NCBI GenBank assembly: GCA_948567375.1
Contig: OX419762.1
Span: forward strand, 4,780,001 to 4,844,000
DNA: 64,000 nucleotides
Direction: 5' to 3'
Origin: Lunularia cruciata
Lineage: Eukaryota; Streptophyta; Marchantiopsida; Lunulariales; Lunulariaceae
The notes beneath the pieces were generated by a model. It ran no database searches. It was not told the DNA's origin and saw only the letters and a list, made by a program, of their open reading frames with translations. This document shows positions 12,571 to 25,561 of this stretch, one piece after another (position 1 is the first letter of the stretch; the number at the start of each line of letters is the position of its first letter). The position numbers and the translations under genes are program-made.

Positions 12571-15324
12571 ATAAGAGGGATCTGCCCTACAGCACCAAAA
12601 TATCAACTTGCATATACTGTTCTTGACTGCCTTAGCGTTACACAAAAGCTCTCAAATCCATGTATTATGATACACGGATTTCAGAGATAACATATTAACA
12701 AATAAAAGCGAGAATAAGAAATAGAGATAACGAATTTGGTGAGTTATACAACTCGCTTGTTTTTTTCTCTAAGGACTTAGCAAATACATAGAAGGTCTTT
12801 TATCTCTATGATATCAAAAGATGACACTGGATATAAAACGATAGAGAATCTGGTGGAGTGTACCAACGTGATTCGTCTTTTCTTGACCCACTTAGCTCTC
12901 AGTATGTCCAATGTTTGGTAGTATCTGATCCCAAGGTTGTAACTGGAGAGATAGTGAAATGGACGGTTTCTCGTTATGAGCTAAAAGAGAATATCTCTAA
13001 TTAAAGGAAGACTTTGTCATGGAATAAGTTGTATATGTAAGACTGGAAGTCACCAGACAATGCTTTTAAATTTTACTTTCGAAGTTGTTGTTAATTCCAG
13101 TGCAATTTTGTTGTTGAACTAAATCTGCGCGGCTTTCCAGGTTGACGGGAAATCCAAAGAATTCGAAATTGGAAAGCTCTCGAGCTGAGGAACAAAAGAT
13201 TTTACTGCGGTCGATGATGGGTACAAGTTATGTCTCAAGCGTACTATTGACTTTCTATCCAGACGCGAGAACTATCAAATTGTTTTGTGTTTCTCGTTCA
13301 GTAGCTACGGAGAATTTCGTGTAGAGGTAGTTGACCGAAACCTTATATTCTTGTTGGTGAACAATCTTAGCATCAAGACTTCGCGTTAAAAATCATCTCT
13401 GTTATATTCTTTGTTTATCAATCTTTTGGGAAGTAGTGAACACATAAAAACTCCATGATTTATAATAATGAGCTTAATTGAACTCCACACAAGTTAGGAT
13501 GCAAAGACGAGGAGGAAATCTTTGATGATTACATAGCTGAAATCATGCCGAGACTTCCTGTCCAGTTTCGATTTACATTCAATCCCATAAACAGTGCGTA
13601 TGCAATTAGCTTCTACATGTAAAAAGCTCGTAGGTTTATTCTTTCTGCATGATTACAGTGTTCAATTATCGATCTGACTACTCATAGCACCAGCCGTCCA
13701 TGCATGCTAAAAACACGCCATAGTATCGGCGTACCGAAAATACCTCACATTTAGCAGAGCACTGCATCTGTTGGATCTTGTTACACATGTTTCATTCTTT
13801 TGAAGGATTACCTCTCTTAAAGTTCGGACCTGGAATTGGAATTCCTGAACTTTTATTCTCACATTTTTATATGTAGTAACATTAATGAAATCCGAACTCG
13901 CCTATCACGCAGACATTCAGTACATACACTGCATGACTCCTCTTGAGTTACAAACTGAGAAAGCAAAAGCCATGATTTACTTCAAATTGATGGCAGATTT
14001 TGTTGTACTCATTCTTGCTCCTTTCTCGTATCCTTTAGGAAGGCCGTTAACATCAATCATCAGAGATAAAGTATGCTATATATTTCAATATCTTAATTTG
14101 CTGTAATGGGTTCAGATGTTTCTATGCGATTCATTGCGACTATGAAGTTCATCTAACTTCTTCTTCTGTCCAGATCTGCGATCTATTTTTGGTTTTCGAT
14201 TAATTCTAATAAATATATATTCCAAAGTAAAATAAAAGGGGAGTAAAAGGCAGCTAGGGCAAGAGAGGATAGCGAGCACGGTGTCAATAAACCAACAAGG
14301 GTCTAGAAACCTTAGTAAAACCACGATTTCCAAGTCAAGGAAAGGGGGAGGTTATATACCAATCTATTATAAATCATAATCACAAAATAATCTAGTATTG
14401 GATTGTGTGATAATGGTCCTCTAAATGTGCATCCGGTAAGTGGGGGGCGAGGACCCTAAACGTGCTGCTGCTAATATATGAAAACCCAGAGTTTGAAAAC
14501 ATTGTAAAGTGACCATTCTCTCCCCAGAGTAAAAGGTAAATATAGCAAAGGATACAGCCATAACCCCTCTCTTCTACAATCCTCTACAAGGAACTTCGTG
14601 TTACTTCCCAAGAAATCAATGGTACCCAATAATCTCAACTACCAAACGAGCAAAGTATCTGAAGAGAACCATGGTGGATAATAATAATACTATTTTCCCG
14701 AAACGGCAATAGTCGCTGCATCCTAAATATCTACTGAATAAGGTATTAACACTCGATCGCATCCCCTTCTTATCTCGAATGTTCTGTCATTAATCGGTTG
14801 AAATACTACATGCTTACTTGTCATAATATCTCTACTTAGCAGTATTTGCGAAGCATCTCAGCCAGCCGGGAACGCTTTGAACTGAACAATGGTTTCACCG
14901 AAATCACCGCCCTTGTGTTAATTTGCTAATTTGCTAATTTAATCCTATCAAACTTACTCCACATCCAAGCACTAATCTCCAATCAACAGTGACTAGTGGA
15001 TCTTCGTGATCTTGGGAATAGGGGGATCAATGATAAGCAAAGGCACCTTCAAAACTAACTAAAGGTGATTGATCAATTGCAGTATGTCGAGTTGTCATCT
15101 TGACTCTTTTTGGACCAATCAGTTCAACTTTGAATCATGGTCGTGATGTGGACTTGCTTCATGATTTGTTAGATCCAGTTGAATTTCCTTTTAGGAACTT
15201 GAACATAGTGTTTGGTATGGCAGGAGAGGGTGGATACTTGGCTTGGATGGAGTGTTCATATGCTTTGCAGACTATATGTGTTAGGGTAGATTTATACTTG
15301 GTCTAAGATGATCAAGTGACAATA
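12571..15324. other. No gene recognised
   Basis: Open frames at 13142-13324 and 13885-14106 were inspected. The second contains a hydrophobic run followed by a PFSYPLGRPL segment that faintly recalls DUF21/CNNM transporters, too short and isolated to call. The frame at 15100-15306 precedes the LINE tail and may be related to it. Confidence 0.3.
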
Positions 15325-15860
15325 GCAGATGTAGTGGTTATAGACCCTATGGAAGATACAGTTTCAGAGGGAGTGATTACCAATCCCCATGGATAGGCAG
15401 CAAACGCAACAGCAAGGCACAAAGTCTCCAAGTATAGGGGCATGCAACAAGGTCACCTCTTGGTTCCTTTAGCCTTAGAGTTATATGGAGCGATGGACAT
15501 GACGTTTGACACATTTGTCAAGGAATATGCGAGAGCTTATCATGTTAAGCGCCAAGGGGCACCACTCACTCTCATACTTTGTAGCATATTTTAGACAGAC
15601 ATGTGTCTATTATTCTATAGAGGAGAGTGGCTGGTGCAATCCAGAGGAGAGCAATCACACTAGGTGATGCTTCTTCCGATGTTCCAATTGTTTGTAGACC
15701 ACACGACTTCACCACTCACTCTCATACTTTGTAGTATATTTTAGACAGACATGTGTCTATTATTCTATAGAGGAGAGTGGCTGGTGCAATCCAGAGGAGA
15801 GCAATCACACTAGGTGATGCTTCTTCGGATGTTCCAATTGTTTGTAGACCACACGACTTG
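15325..15860 (+). pseudogene. LINE ORF2 C-terminal tail with a 150-bp internal duplication
   Basis: The frame reads DVVVIDP, then AANATARHKVSKYRGMQQGH, LLVPLALELYGAMDMTFDTF, and GAPLTLILCSIF. This matches the region after the reverse transcriptase in a group of plant LINE polyproteins (VVVxDP, then KxxxY, then PLAxExxG, then a PL-shortgap-L-x-x-F tail). The block 15561-15710 is repeated immediately at 15711-15860 with only about two visible differences. Internal stops make it non-functional. The S repeat begins about 40 bp further on, in the orientation of a 3' untranslated region, so S and this LINE might be parts of one element; that link is inference. Confidence 0.65.
15561..15860 (+). repeat. 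150-bp near-identical tandem duplication
   Basis: Copies 15561-15710 and 15711-15860 differ at about two positions (CATATT/TATATT and CCGATG/CGGATG), implying a recent duplication in an otherwise old fragment. Confidence 0.9.
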
Positions 15861-15900
15861 CATGGCTCATATATCTTAGGTGCAGTGAGACAGATTTTTC

Positions 15901-16001
15901 ATATAGACTCTATTGGGGCTTAGCCCCATTGTACCTTTTTCATTTCCCCTACGGTTTGATGGAGTCTTCCGAACCTTCATTTTCCCTACGCGGTCGTCCT
16001 T
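15901..16001 (-). repeat. Dispersed repeat S, copy 4 (reverse)
   Basis: Plus-strand reading ATATAGACTCTATTGGGGCT through CTACGCGGTCGTCCTT is the reverse complement of the other copies. It retains the perfect palindrome GGGGCTTAGCCCC and the outer ATAGAGTCTATAT block seen also in copy 5. Confidence 0.85.
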
Positions 16002-18700
16002 ACACTTGAACTTGCTTTTTGTTTTAGTTATATTTTTGTTTTCAAGCTTGATCGAGCAGGCAATCACGATGACATGCCAGAACTACTCGATTATTGAAGA
16101 TACGATATATAAGATAGATGGTTAGTAAACTTCCACCATCGCTAGAATCTTTCCTTTCGAGAATGCTTTGTTTCCTCATAGGAAGTAGAAGAACTCTATA
16201 GTCTCAAGCAAAATGTCTTTCCAATCGTTTGACTTCAAATTCCCTCGGGCTAAGCAAGCCTACCAGTATAAGGCCATTCGAAATCGAGTTTTGGTTCCTC
16301 AACAAATGTACTTACTCCATGCTCTTACGCCATGTACTTCAAGCATAGCAGCAGTACCTTGATTCCTACCGCGTATCTTATGGTGTGGGTATGTCCTTTT
16401 CTTCAGCAGATGATACTCAATTAATTGCAGATATTTCAGTGTTATGTTCGCTCGTAAAGTCAACAGTAGTCAGGCACTTTGATCTAATGAAGTCAATTTG
16501 ATAATTAACATGGAGAGTTTTGGTCTCTAGATCACACGACAACAATGCACGTTTCTATCATTATAGACAACAATGCACCTTCCCATCCTTCTTGTTATCT
16601 CTCGCGGTCGCCTTCTTATACTTTATAGATACTTCTGGAGGTTAAACTCATCATCCTGTCGGCTGTATCCTCTAGTTCATTATTTTGGGAATGATCTTAT
16701 CGACCTTCATATGCAAACATCCCATTACGTCACATTTCTAAAATCTTTACGATAATTTATCCCTTGTGGAGTGGAAGACATCCTCTTAGAAAATCGGGGC
16801 CATACCCTACCTTTAAACAAAATTGAAAAGTAGGTGTGTAGACCATGGGAAACCGAGCTGGATAATCAACATTGATCACCATGCTTGTTCTTAGCCTCCT
16901 TCTGGACTACTCATATAGTTAAGTTCAAGCTCTTGCGGCTACATGTGCAAATAGTACAAAACAGGAGAATATCGGCTATTAGAAGATCGATCCCCCAGTT
17001 GCCTAGGGCAAACACCATGGGTAAGTAAGATCATCTTCACCTTGGAAACCAAAATAGAAACGGCAAAACCGTCTTACACAAATCTACCACTGGCTAATTA
17101 GTATAGGACAAATTGACAAGGAATGGGCGTATGCTTGTCCTGCTTCGTGTACAAGCGTCACAGTCGTGGTTCGGGGGCAATATGGACAAGTTTTAGGATC
17201 ACGTCGGACACCTGGCACTTGCCGTCGGTATAATAAATCATCAGGAAAAGACATCATAAGGTCGGAAGCTGCAGCTATAATACATGTCCACACGAACACG
17301 ATCTTCTGTCTTTTCTTATCTTTTTATGCTCAAGTGAATCTTGTGTGATCTCACCCCGTGCTTGTAAGCATTTCGAATCGAATGATTTTCTCACAGTCAG
17401 TGTCTGCGGTCTCTTAACTCTAAACTCTTAACTCATGCTAAATTAAAAAGGAGGATTGTGAAGGGATGGAGCAATTAAGACAGCAATTTGTCTCTACCTT
17501 TCAACAGTCCCACACCCCACAACTGCAGCCAAGTGGAATGTTCAAGAGGATATTTTTGTGTGAGGAGCACTTTGGCATTGCATTATTCTTCACCTCATTC
17601 ATTTTCTTCATGCGGGCTTTCCTCCAGTATATTCGCGGTGCGTCTTTCTCAACAGCTTTCATAATTTTTTTATGGACTAAATTATCTTCTCGGGTTTCTA
17701 AAAGTGGTGTTTCCAATTCTCACGCATGCGGCATTTTTTCATCTTATTTTGAAGGTTTGGGAAAATACGTCCTAGATTCATTTAGCATTCAACTTCGACA
17801 GGTTTCAACCACTTTTTCAAGTATGATTACTACAATTGCAGATCACTCAGATAAGGGCTCATTGGGAAGTTTACAGCACACAACCTATTAGACAATTGAT
17901 GACAGCGACCATGATACTTTTTGAAGATATATCGTAGTCACTGATAACATGCACTCATAGAAAGAGGGGAACTAATCATATATGACCATTTATAGCAACA
18001 CCTAATATATCTGTATCCTAGCCGAGACGTCACAGCTTAATCTTGTGTATTGCAATACAGTTCAACATCTAAAATCCTTGTGGCACGTAGCCACATCTTT
18101 GTGAGAATAAGGAATATAAGAGAACAGAATTACAAAAATTTAAGTACAGGGTGGTGCAACCGTATTCTTCTCAGGTACTGAGATCTCTCGATTTCTGTAA
18201 TGACCTAACTATGATTCTGCTGCTTAGAGATTGACAGGGACATTGACAGCGTATGCCATGACTCACGCAATACCACCAACCTGCTGTAAGTGATAACATA
18301 CGGGGATCTGGGTGGATGGATGGATGACTGAGGCATCGTTGTAGCCGATGACATACAAAGTCACCTGTATCCGTATGCAGTCGTCGTCTGCGGCTTGCAG
18401 CACTACGGTTGTGTCAATCAAGACAAGTGTCATATTTCTTTGTCATGTTGTGATTGGCTGACGGACTGACATGCCGTACTCCCATGTCATCCTCATCTCA
18501 TGTTGTGCCTACAGTGTTGGCAACTCAAAGGAGGGTTCCAGATGCGGCGATGATGGACTTTCAAAATTGACATGTATTCGGAGACGTAGGTTGTACGTTG
18601 GATCGGTAAGGTTGATAGCCATCTCCGCACAACTTAAGCTTTTAGTTAGTCTGTGGAATTTCACCGGATGAGATGTAATCGGACGCAGGTTCCAGATTGT
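16002..18700. other. Intergenic DNA upstream of the RING-CH gene
   Basis: No gene was assembled. The longest open frame (17466-17891, plus, 141 codons) encodes hydrophobic segments without a recognised family and lacks nearby support; it is left unannotated as a gene. DNA is AT-moderate until about 18.3 kb and then becomes GC-richer. Confidence 0.35.
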
Positions 18701-20506
18701 AACTAGCGAATAGAGAAAAGATTCTGGTTTGTTTGAGCGGAAATGGCCATCAACCTCGAATAGAGAGACGATAGGAAAGTTCTGGAGGACCAGTGAGGAC
18801 CGAAAGACTTACCGGGAAGGAGACGGAAGTAGGGAAGCGCGGAGGGAAGGCACGGCGGGGGTGCGTGCGGGCTGGAGGGCGGGCGGGCGGGCGGGCGGGC
18901 GGGAACGTGGGTGTGAGGGCAGCTGGGGGCAGGTGCTGGGCTGCCCGTAGGGGCCGTAGGGCTCGTCGGTCTTCTCTGCCGCTACCGTGCCGTTGCGGGA
19001 GACGAGAGGAGGAGGACGAGGGAGTGAAGGAATTTTGGTGTGACCGCTTTCTCTAGTGATGAATGTTCATGACGATCGTCTTGGTTCTTCGGTTTTCTGC
19101 TTTTGGATTTCTGGCGCTCAGATGGTCGAGGGAGACTGGATTGGCCTAGAGTGATTCGCGATTTCAATTCGGAGGAGGTGAGGGGAATCATGGACGGGAT
19201 GTCTTTTTCGCTTCTCATAAATATTTGTGACCGTTTGGGGCCTTGAGCAATAGAATAATCGATAATTGCTGTAGTTTATTCTTGTGTTAGCTTGCGGCCT
19301 GCCTACTGTAACGCCACCTGCTGCCCAGGTGCGTCCCTCTACCGCAGTGAGTGATTCGTCGTCTTCGTTCTGTTGGGTGCTTCACCTGCTGCGAAGGGGG
19401 AGAAAGAGGCGGAGAGACCTGAACAGACCAGAGTATAGATAGGAGGAGGAAGGGAGGAAGTTGTAGGAGTCGTCGAGCGAAGAAAGACAGGGAACAGTGG
19501 AGTCATGTCTGACAAGTGGAAATCGACACGACTAGTAAGGAGGGAGTATCATTGCGCTGATTGAGAGATTAATGCAAAAACTACCGTTTTACTTTCTTGG
19601 GGAACGAAGAGGAGGGGTGAAGTGAATTGAGTCCCGTTTTGTCGGTTGCCAAACAGTACAAGGGGACTTTTGGGCGAGAGGCCTAAACTGGTATAAGACC
19701 AGAGACAAGACTCGCAAGAAGCAGCCAGCCAAAGCCAAGCCAATTGGTCCATATGCCAACGCGCTTTGAATGGGAAAGGTCGCAAGACGCGGTGCGTGAG
19801 AGAAGGGACGAGACGGAGCGGATCAGGTAAAGGAGAGAGAAAGAGGACGAAGAGCGGACGTGTTAGAGGCGAGGACTGTGCAGCGCTACAAGGAACACGA
19901 GTATCTCGGGCTCTGATATTAGCTTGGACTAACAGAGTTGAGCGACAACGAGGAGGAGAAACTATTCTCCGTGTAAGCGCCCCCTGCACATTGTGGAGCA
20001 AGCTTCAGCTGTTTCTAGTAAAGGCTGATAGACTGTTTCTCAGGAAAACGGTTTGAAAGGAACTGGGTGGAGGTTGCAGGGAGCGAAGCAATTTGTGACC
20101 TAATCAAGGATACTTGATACTTGAAGCTGGAATTCTGTGGCATAAAGATTCTGTCCAGTTTTGGTTGCGGAGATAATTTAGGTTTAAGTGGAGTGTTGCA
20201 AACGAAGTCCAAGACAAGCTCCTCGGAGGCTCTGCAAGACAATCGAAGGTATTGCTTATCATGTCAGAGGGAGTTTTGTTGCCACTCCTAGAGCCTACAC
20301 GGCTTCCTGCCTGTGTCCCAACCAATGACGTGTAGAGGTTTTGGGTTTGCTGTTAGCACGATTACTTGTACTTGCTATCGAGCGATTGAACCTACACGGT
20401 TGAAGTTCCGTGTTGTCGCGAAAAATGTGCTCACTCTGTGGTAGCAATAACATAAGGTGAAATATTTGTAGTTAAATCGATTGGTAACATTGTTGGTCAA
20501 ATTGCA
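18701..20506 (+). promoter_or_regulatory. GC-rich promoter and probable 5' leader region of the RING-CH gene
   Basis: GC content peaks at 18840-19030 around a run of six to seven GGGC units (18874-18903), then purine-rich GAGG/AGGA tracts follow to about 20.0 kb. This is the sort of CpG-rich, purine-rich sequence common at plant housekeeping promoters and leaders. A good 3' splice site (TTGCAG, ending at 20506) lies 120 bp before the start codon, implying at least one intron in the 5' leader; a possible donor is the AAGGTATTG at about 20246. Transcription start and leader exons are inferred and need transcript data. Confidence 0.45.
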
Positions 20507-20626
20507 GAAGCTTTGAATATCAGTGAGCCAACATCGGAGCATACTCTTACGAACAACCAGGTTTGGTGCTTAGTATACAGTTCGTGCTCCTGCCCAGGAG
20601 AACGCTGCGAAGCACTGGCATTGGTT

Positions 20627-22660
20627 ATGAACGGACCTGAAATGATGTCCGACCATCTTAGTTTGGATGTGGACCGCTTGTTGACTGGCTCGGCCGTCAA
20701 TTCATCACAGGATGGAGGTAGTTCTGCCCGATCTGTTGTAAGTGTAACTTCCGTCGAGCACTCGATTTCAATTAATTGCTCTGACGGGTTGAAAGCTTCG
20801 ACTCTTTCTACACAAGACGGATTCGGTTATTCTCCCGTTCCAACCTCCGACGCTTTGGCTGGAAGAAACGGCGAAGGCTTAACTGAAGACGCATCGACCG
20901 CTGGAGCCGGAGAAATCGCCGAGTGCCGAATTTGTCAGGAGGAAGATGATGTCAACAATCTCGAGACCCCTTGTGCTTGCTCTGGCAGTGTAAAGGTAGG
21001 CGAACTCGCAGTAATCGTCTGTTTTATTTCTAGCTAAGGCCGGCAGTTCTTGATAAATAATGAATGTTTATGATCCGCGACTTCACCCTGATAGGTTCTA
21101 AACGTCTGCTCTGTCCTCGTATTGCAGTATGCTCATCGCAAGTGTGTTCAGCGTTGGTGTAACGAGAAGGGAGATACTATTTGCGAAATTTGCCACCAGG
21201 TATGTTCGTATTCTGTCTCGAGCTTGTTTCCTCTTGGTAGAGCCCGGAGAGACAGGGATGTGATTGCAAGTCGTCGTGCGTTTACAGTTTTAGTGTCGTC
21301 CATGTGCAGCATAATTGTGTGGGATCTGACAATTATGTGTTTTCAGTCTTTAACATGTACCTTCTCTGTGGTAAATTCATCAGCCATACAAGAGTGGATA
21401 TGAAGCTCCTCCTCGTCCGCATCACTCCGACGGGATTCCCGTTGAGCTCAGGTACGGCCTCGATTGGTTGCTAATGGGGTGTACTTTTCTTTGCAAAAGA
21501 ACACTCGTAACCGCTAGTGTGCTTTTGCAAGTCTCCGCACTTGTCTCAATCAAATCCCACTACTTATTTAAGTCTGTACACTCAGTCTCCCTATCCTTGA
21601 TACTTGGAGCGAGAGGTGGGACTTTTATTGAACTTGTAATCGTATTGGACACTGTTCACGTCCTTACGAAGTTCCGTTCTACTTGAATTTCGACACTGAG
21701 TAAATGTGTGTATGTTTCGCAGTGGTGAGTGGGGAATTACGGGGTCACATCCGTTAGATCATCTGCGCGACCCTCGCCTCCTTGCAATGGCTGCTGCAGA
21801 ACGACATCTACTTGATGCAGAGTACGATGAATATGCTGCAGCAAACGCTAGTGGTGCTGCATGCTGCCGCTCTGCGGCTCTTATTGTGAGTGATTGATCT
21901 TGAATTGTACAGTTCCTTTGTCGTTGCAGGTCGGAGTTGACTATTGTGGTCCCGGTACAGTTCTGGCTTCGCTTGAAGTAGATCAGAGTTGTGCACAAGA
22001 AGTCGATTTCTTGTCGGCAGGAAATTCATTTAGTTGTTTGTTTTTACAGCTAATGGCACTACTCCTTTTGCGACACGCTCTGTTGATGGCAGCAGCCGGC
22101 ACTGATGAAGATACCTCCACTTTCTTCACTGTAAGTACAAAAGCCTATACAACTGGTAGTTGTCAGGTTTAGCTGTGGTTACCAAGCAATCCAATCTTGT
22201 TTTTTGGTTTCGTTTCTACTTAAAAGTTACGTTTCTCGAAGTTTTCTTACGCTTTGTCCGCCGTTGAATCTTCAAACAGCTATTTTTCTTGAGAGCTGCC
22301 GGGTTTCTACTTCCTTGCTACATAATGGCACGTGCTATGAACATCTTGCAACGCAGGAGACAGCGCCAGGTATATTATTCATCTACTATTTATCCACGGA
22401 AATTCTCGAATGTTGTGGGTCAGTCTGGCACATTTTGGTTACTTGTGAATGTGCGACGAGCTTACGAATTTAAATTGAGTGGGTGTTTGTTTACGGAGCT
22501 TGCCATGATTTCACAGCGTTACTGAAATTAGTTCAAATTTTTGCAGGAAGCAGCAATGGCTGCTGCAGAAGTCGCTATAATTCTTCAAGCCGGGCAACAA
22601 GCGCGAGCTATGCACTTCGCAGTCGCGCCAGGTCCATCTCCAGCTCACGAATTACCGTAG
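20627..22660 (+). CDS. RING-CH (RINGv) / DUF3675 E3 ubiquitin-ligase-like membrane protein
   Basis: Seven coding exons with GT-AG introns join in frame: 20627-20995, 21128-21199, 21384-21451, 21723-21885, 22050-22130, 22280-22369, 22547-22660, giving 318 aa. The family transfers ubiquitin to substrates from membranes, with an E2 enzyme. Residues 100-146 hold the C4HC3 RING-CH zinc domain: CRIC, then CAC, H126 and C129 in YAHRKC, WC, and CEIC. Residues 225-241 and 252-272 are hydrophobic and probably membrane segments, as in the DUF3675 half of plant homologues. The start was chosen because DHLSLDVDRLL just after it matches the N-terminus of plant relatives (DHFVLLVDRLL type); Met 6 or 7 is an alternative. 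Exons 1 and 2 split the zinc domain. No stop or frameshift was seen, and introns are short. The exact substrate is unknown. Confidence 0.9.
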
Positions 22661-23426
22661 AAATGTCTACACCTAAAACACATGTTCAAGAAATTTTGTT
22701 GCCATATTTCGGCTGTCATGTGCGAAGACAGAGTGACGGAATACAAGATCAAGGATACGGCTTCTGCCAGCTCTTGAAGTACAACTACTGGTTCAGCTTC
22801 AGCGACTGGTATTACCATCAACCTTCCTGGCAGATACTTCTGACATTAGACGACTCCAAGGAAGCACCACGTAAAAGAAGCAGTGTTCCGAACGACGGCC
22901 TTGAGATCTTACTCATTGCAGGTGTAAAAGACAGCTTGTCTTGTTGGATGAAAGTGCGGAATGGAACGGAAGTTCTCCGATGGCGTACGCGAACTTTGGT
23001 CTTGTCGGTATATACAGCGCATGCAGTGTAAATTACCACTACACCATGCCACTACCTCTCATGGGGGCCTGACCTAGAGTTGTAAATTTTCCCACATCAT
23101 GGTGACCTTTCTTGCAGTTAGATTCCATGTGATTGGTCTAATCACATGGTTGGTGGGTTACATCGGGCCCTCTAGTTAAAACTTCATCTTGAACCACTCA
23201 ATTCATGTGCAGCCCCAGAATCTTCCTTAGATGGTAGGCTAGATGTTTTTGATGTAGATGGAAGTTTGAGCGGCGAGTCTAAGTTCTATTCAATTTCCTG
23301 TGAGTTAAAATTTTCCATCACCCTCAATTTACCCTAGCTACCTCCGTGCTAAGCTCTTTGGTTTCTTCAGAGAATGTGGAAATCACTTTGAAAGCGACCA
23401 CGCATCATATGTCCCAGAAAAATAAA
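22661..23426 (+). other. Probable 3' untranslated region of the RING-CH gene
   Basis: Sequence after the TAG stop is non-coding in frame. An AATAAA motif lies at 23421-23426 and could be a polyadenylation signal. The open frame 22483-23031 overlaps exon 7 in another frame and looks like chance. Confidence 0.4.
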
Positions 23427-25561
23427 TTTTGTTGAATCTCCACAACAACCTAGACTATGCAGCGTTCGTAACTATCGATCTGGTGTGTGTTTACGCACCG
23501 AATTGTTGGGTAGAATCCACTTTCGAGCGCGTGGCTAGTCTGAATCGTTCAGACTGTTTTTTGTAGCACACACTACAACTAAACAGAGTCGACCTTTCTG
23601 AGGTTAGTTTAGAAATATATGTATATATTTTCTGCTTAATTAATCTAGTCCTGCGATAGATCTGTGCGTGGTGGCCATTGAACTGCCCCGGGGTCTTCAG
23701 ATGTATTTCTCGAGCATCATTTACACTGTAAAATCAAAGCCGCAGAGACGGGAACATTCACATTTATCAGCTTGTCTACGTATGATTTTTATTCAGTTTT
23801 GTTTAATCAGTGGCTGAAGATCAGAAACTTTTAGCTGTCGATGTCACCCGATTCTCTTATTTCAATCTAGTAGAAATTCTCCAGAAATTATCCAGAAATT
23901 TGGCCCAAGTGGAGGATTTCTGCATATTGACTTTTAATGTTGTTCACTGTGGTTTCAGCAAATTCATGAATATAGTTACGGGGACGGATGGAAGTGACAT
24001 TCCTTAGCTCGTGATGGTTGTCTTACTTACTTCCCGAGAATATCGAAGCGGTGCCCAGACCAAAGGTTGTGGGTGAGTTAGGAAATTCTAGCGAGGAGAA
24101 GAGTCATAGGGTGTTCAGATCGTTGGCAGGGCCACAGCGGTAGCCGAGGCCTGCCTGGCATTACTCTTGATTGAGAGCATCGCACTACGTTGGCACGGCG
24201 TAAAATATATTCGGAGATCCACCGTAGCTGGACAAAGGAAATCATTCCAGTCTTGTCGGGACGGGGAGAGCAGTCAAATCAGTCGAGTTGAACTAGAAAG
24301 TCTGCCTGTGAGACCACAGCATGAAGTACATTCCGGTTAGACTAGTTTACTCTCCTGGAGGAAAGAGGGAAGGAAACATGCAGCGAGCCAGGATTGGATG
24401 GGGATGGTAACCGCAACTGCATTCAGTGCGGCACATGCAGCGTAGAAGCGTTCTCGAGCCGGATCATTGGAAGGGTGTAATTGCTAATCGAACGAGGTGC
24501 CTCTCTGCTTCTCGGCCAGTCCTCAGAAATGTATGGTTAAGTGAGTTTAACTGGAAAGCTGGAACACCTAAAGCTGCACCGTGTGGTGTAGTTGAAGTTG
24601 AGTCTCATATCCAAGAGGATGGAATGTGCGATAATGGGGGCAGCAAACATCTGTATCTAACCTTGATCGCGATTTGGGTTAGTGAGTTAAGAAGAACGGC
24701 AGTTTCGGTTTTATTACTCTTTGCGCCCATATGGAGAATATCACTGCATGCTATCCCTTGTACATACCGAATTTCTGGAGGTTTGGACATGTGACGCAGA
24801 GGGGTTGCTGTATCTTCGGATCTTCATCAAATACGTTAGTTTTGACCAAACAGTGAAGCAAGTACTCGAGGTCCTACTTTTTGGTGTACTACCCATTTCA
24901 GGGTCTGGAAGTCCCATAATCTGTATCATTGAGATGGCAAGGAAAACCCTCACGCATTCCAAGCGGAAACTGGACAAGAAAGGGGGTATCGACATCGCAT
25001 TCATGCGATGCCAAGTAGTTCATGGAAGATACTCGTTGGAGGGAGGTAAGTAATGTGCGATTACGAGTGGGGTATACGAAAAGAATTCGCGGGCAGCTCC
25101 TACCAGTCACTATGGAACTGGTTGAAGTAAGTTAACTGCGTGTGGAAGGGCAAGGATATATATGTGAAGTGGGTGAGTACGACGAGGTTTTCACGTTTAT
25201 CCTTCATCAAATACGAGGATTTTATGGACCATTTGTGGACAGCCTCCCCGATAAGGTTTACGATCTCCTAGGCTATGGACACACTGCGCGTTGACCATTT
25301 GTGCTGAGGGTACCACGCAAAGCTAACATAAAATCAATTATCTCTAGTTGAGATGGTACAAATTGGTAAAACGCTCGTGATAGATCGAGGGTGATAAAAT
25401 CGTAACTCAGACAATTCAGGATTGTTTAACGCTGTAGTGTCCAATCTCAAGTTTAACAACAGTACGTGCAGATGAGTCGCAAAAGCCCCCTACAGAGAAG
25501 AGACTCAACAAGTCATAAACATTTAATACATTGAATGTCGTGCTCATGGTCTCTTTTGTGG
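23427..25561. other. No gene recognised
   Basis: Mixed-composition DNA. Open frames at 23810-24007, 24426-24794 and 24721-25053 overlap others on both strands and have no recognised motif. Confidence 0.35.

Noticed and set aside
13885-14106. Possible DUF21/CNNM-like exon (APFSYPLGRPL)
   Set aside because: The resemblance covers about ten residues, no CBS domain or further exons were found.
17466-17891. 141-codon frame with hydrophobic segments
   Set aside because: No recognised family, no splice or promoter support, and hydrophobic runs are common in T-rich non-coding sequence.
22483-23031. 182-codon frame overlapping the last coding exon
   Set aside because: It starts inside an intron and reads exon 7 in a different frame from the spliced RING-CH protein.
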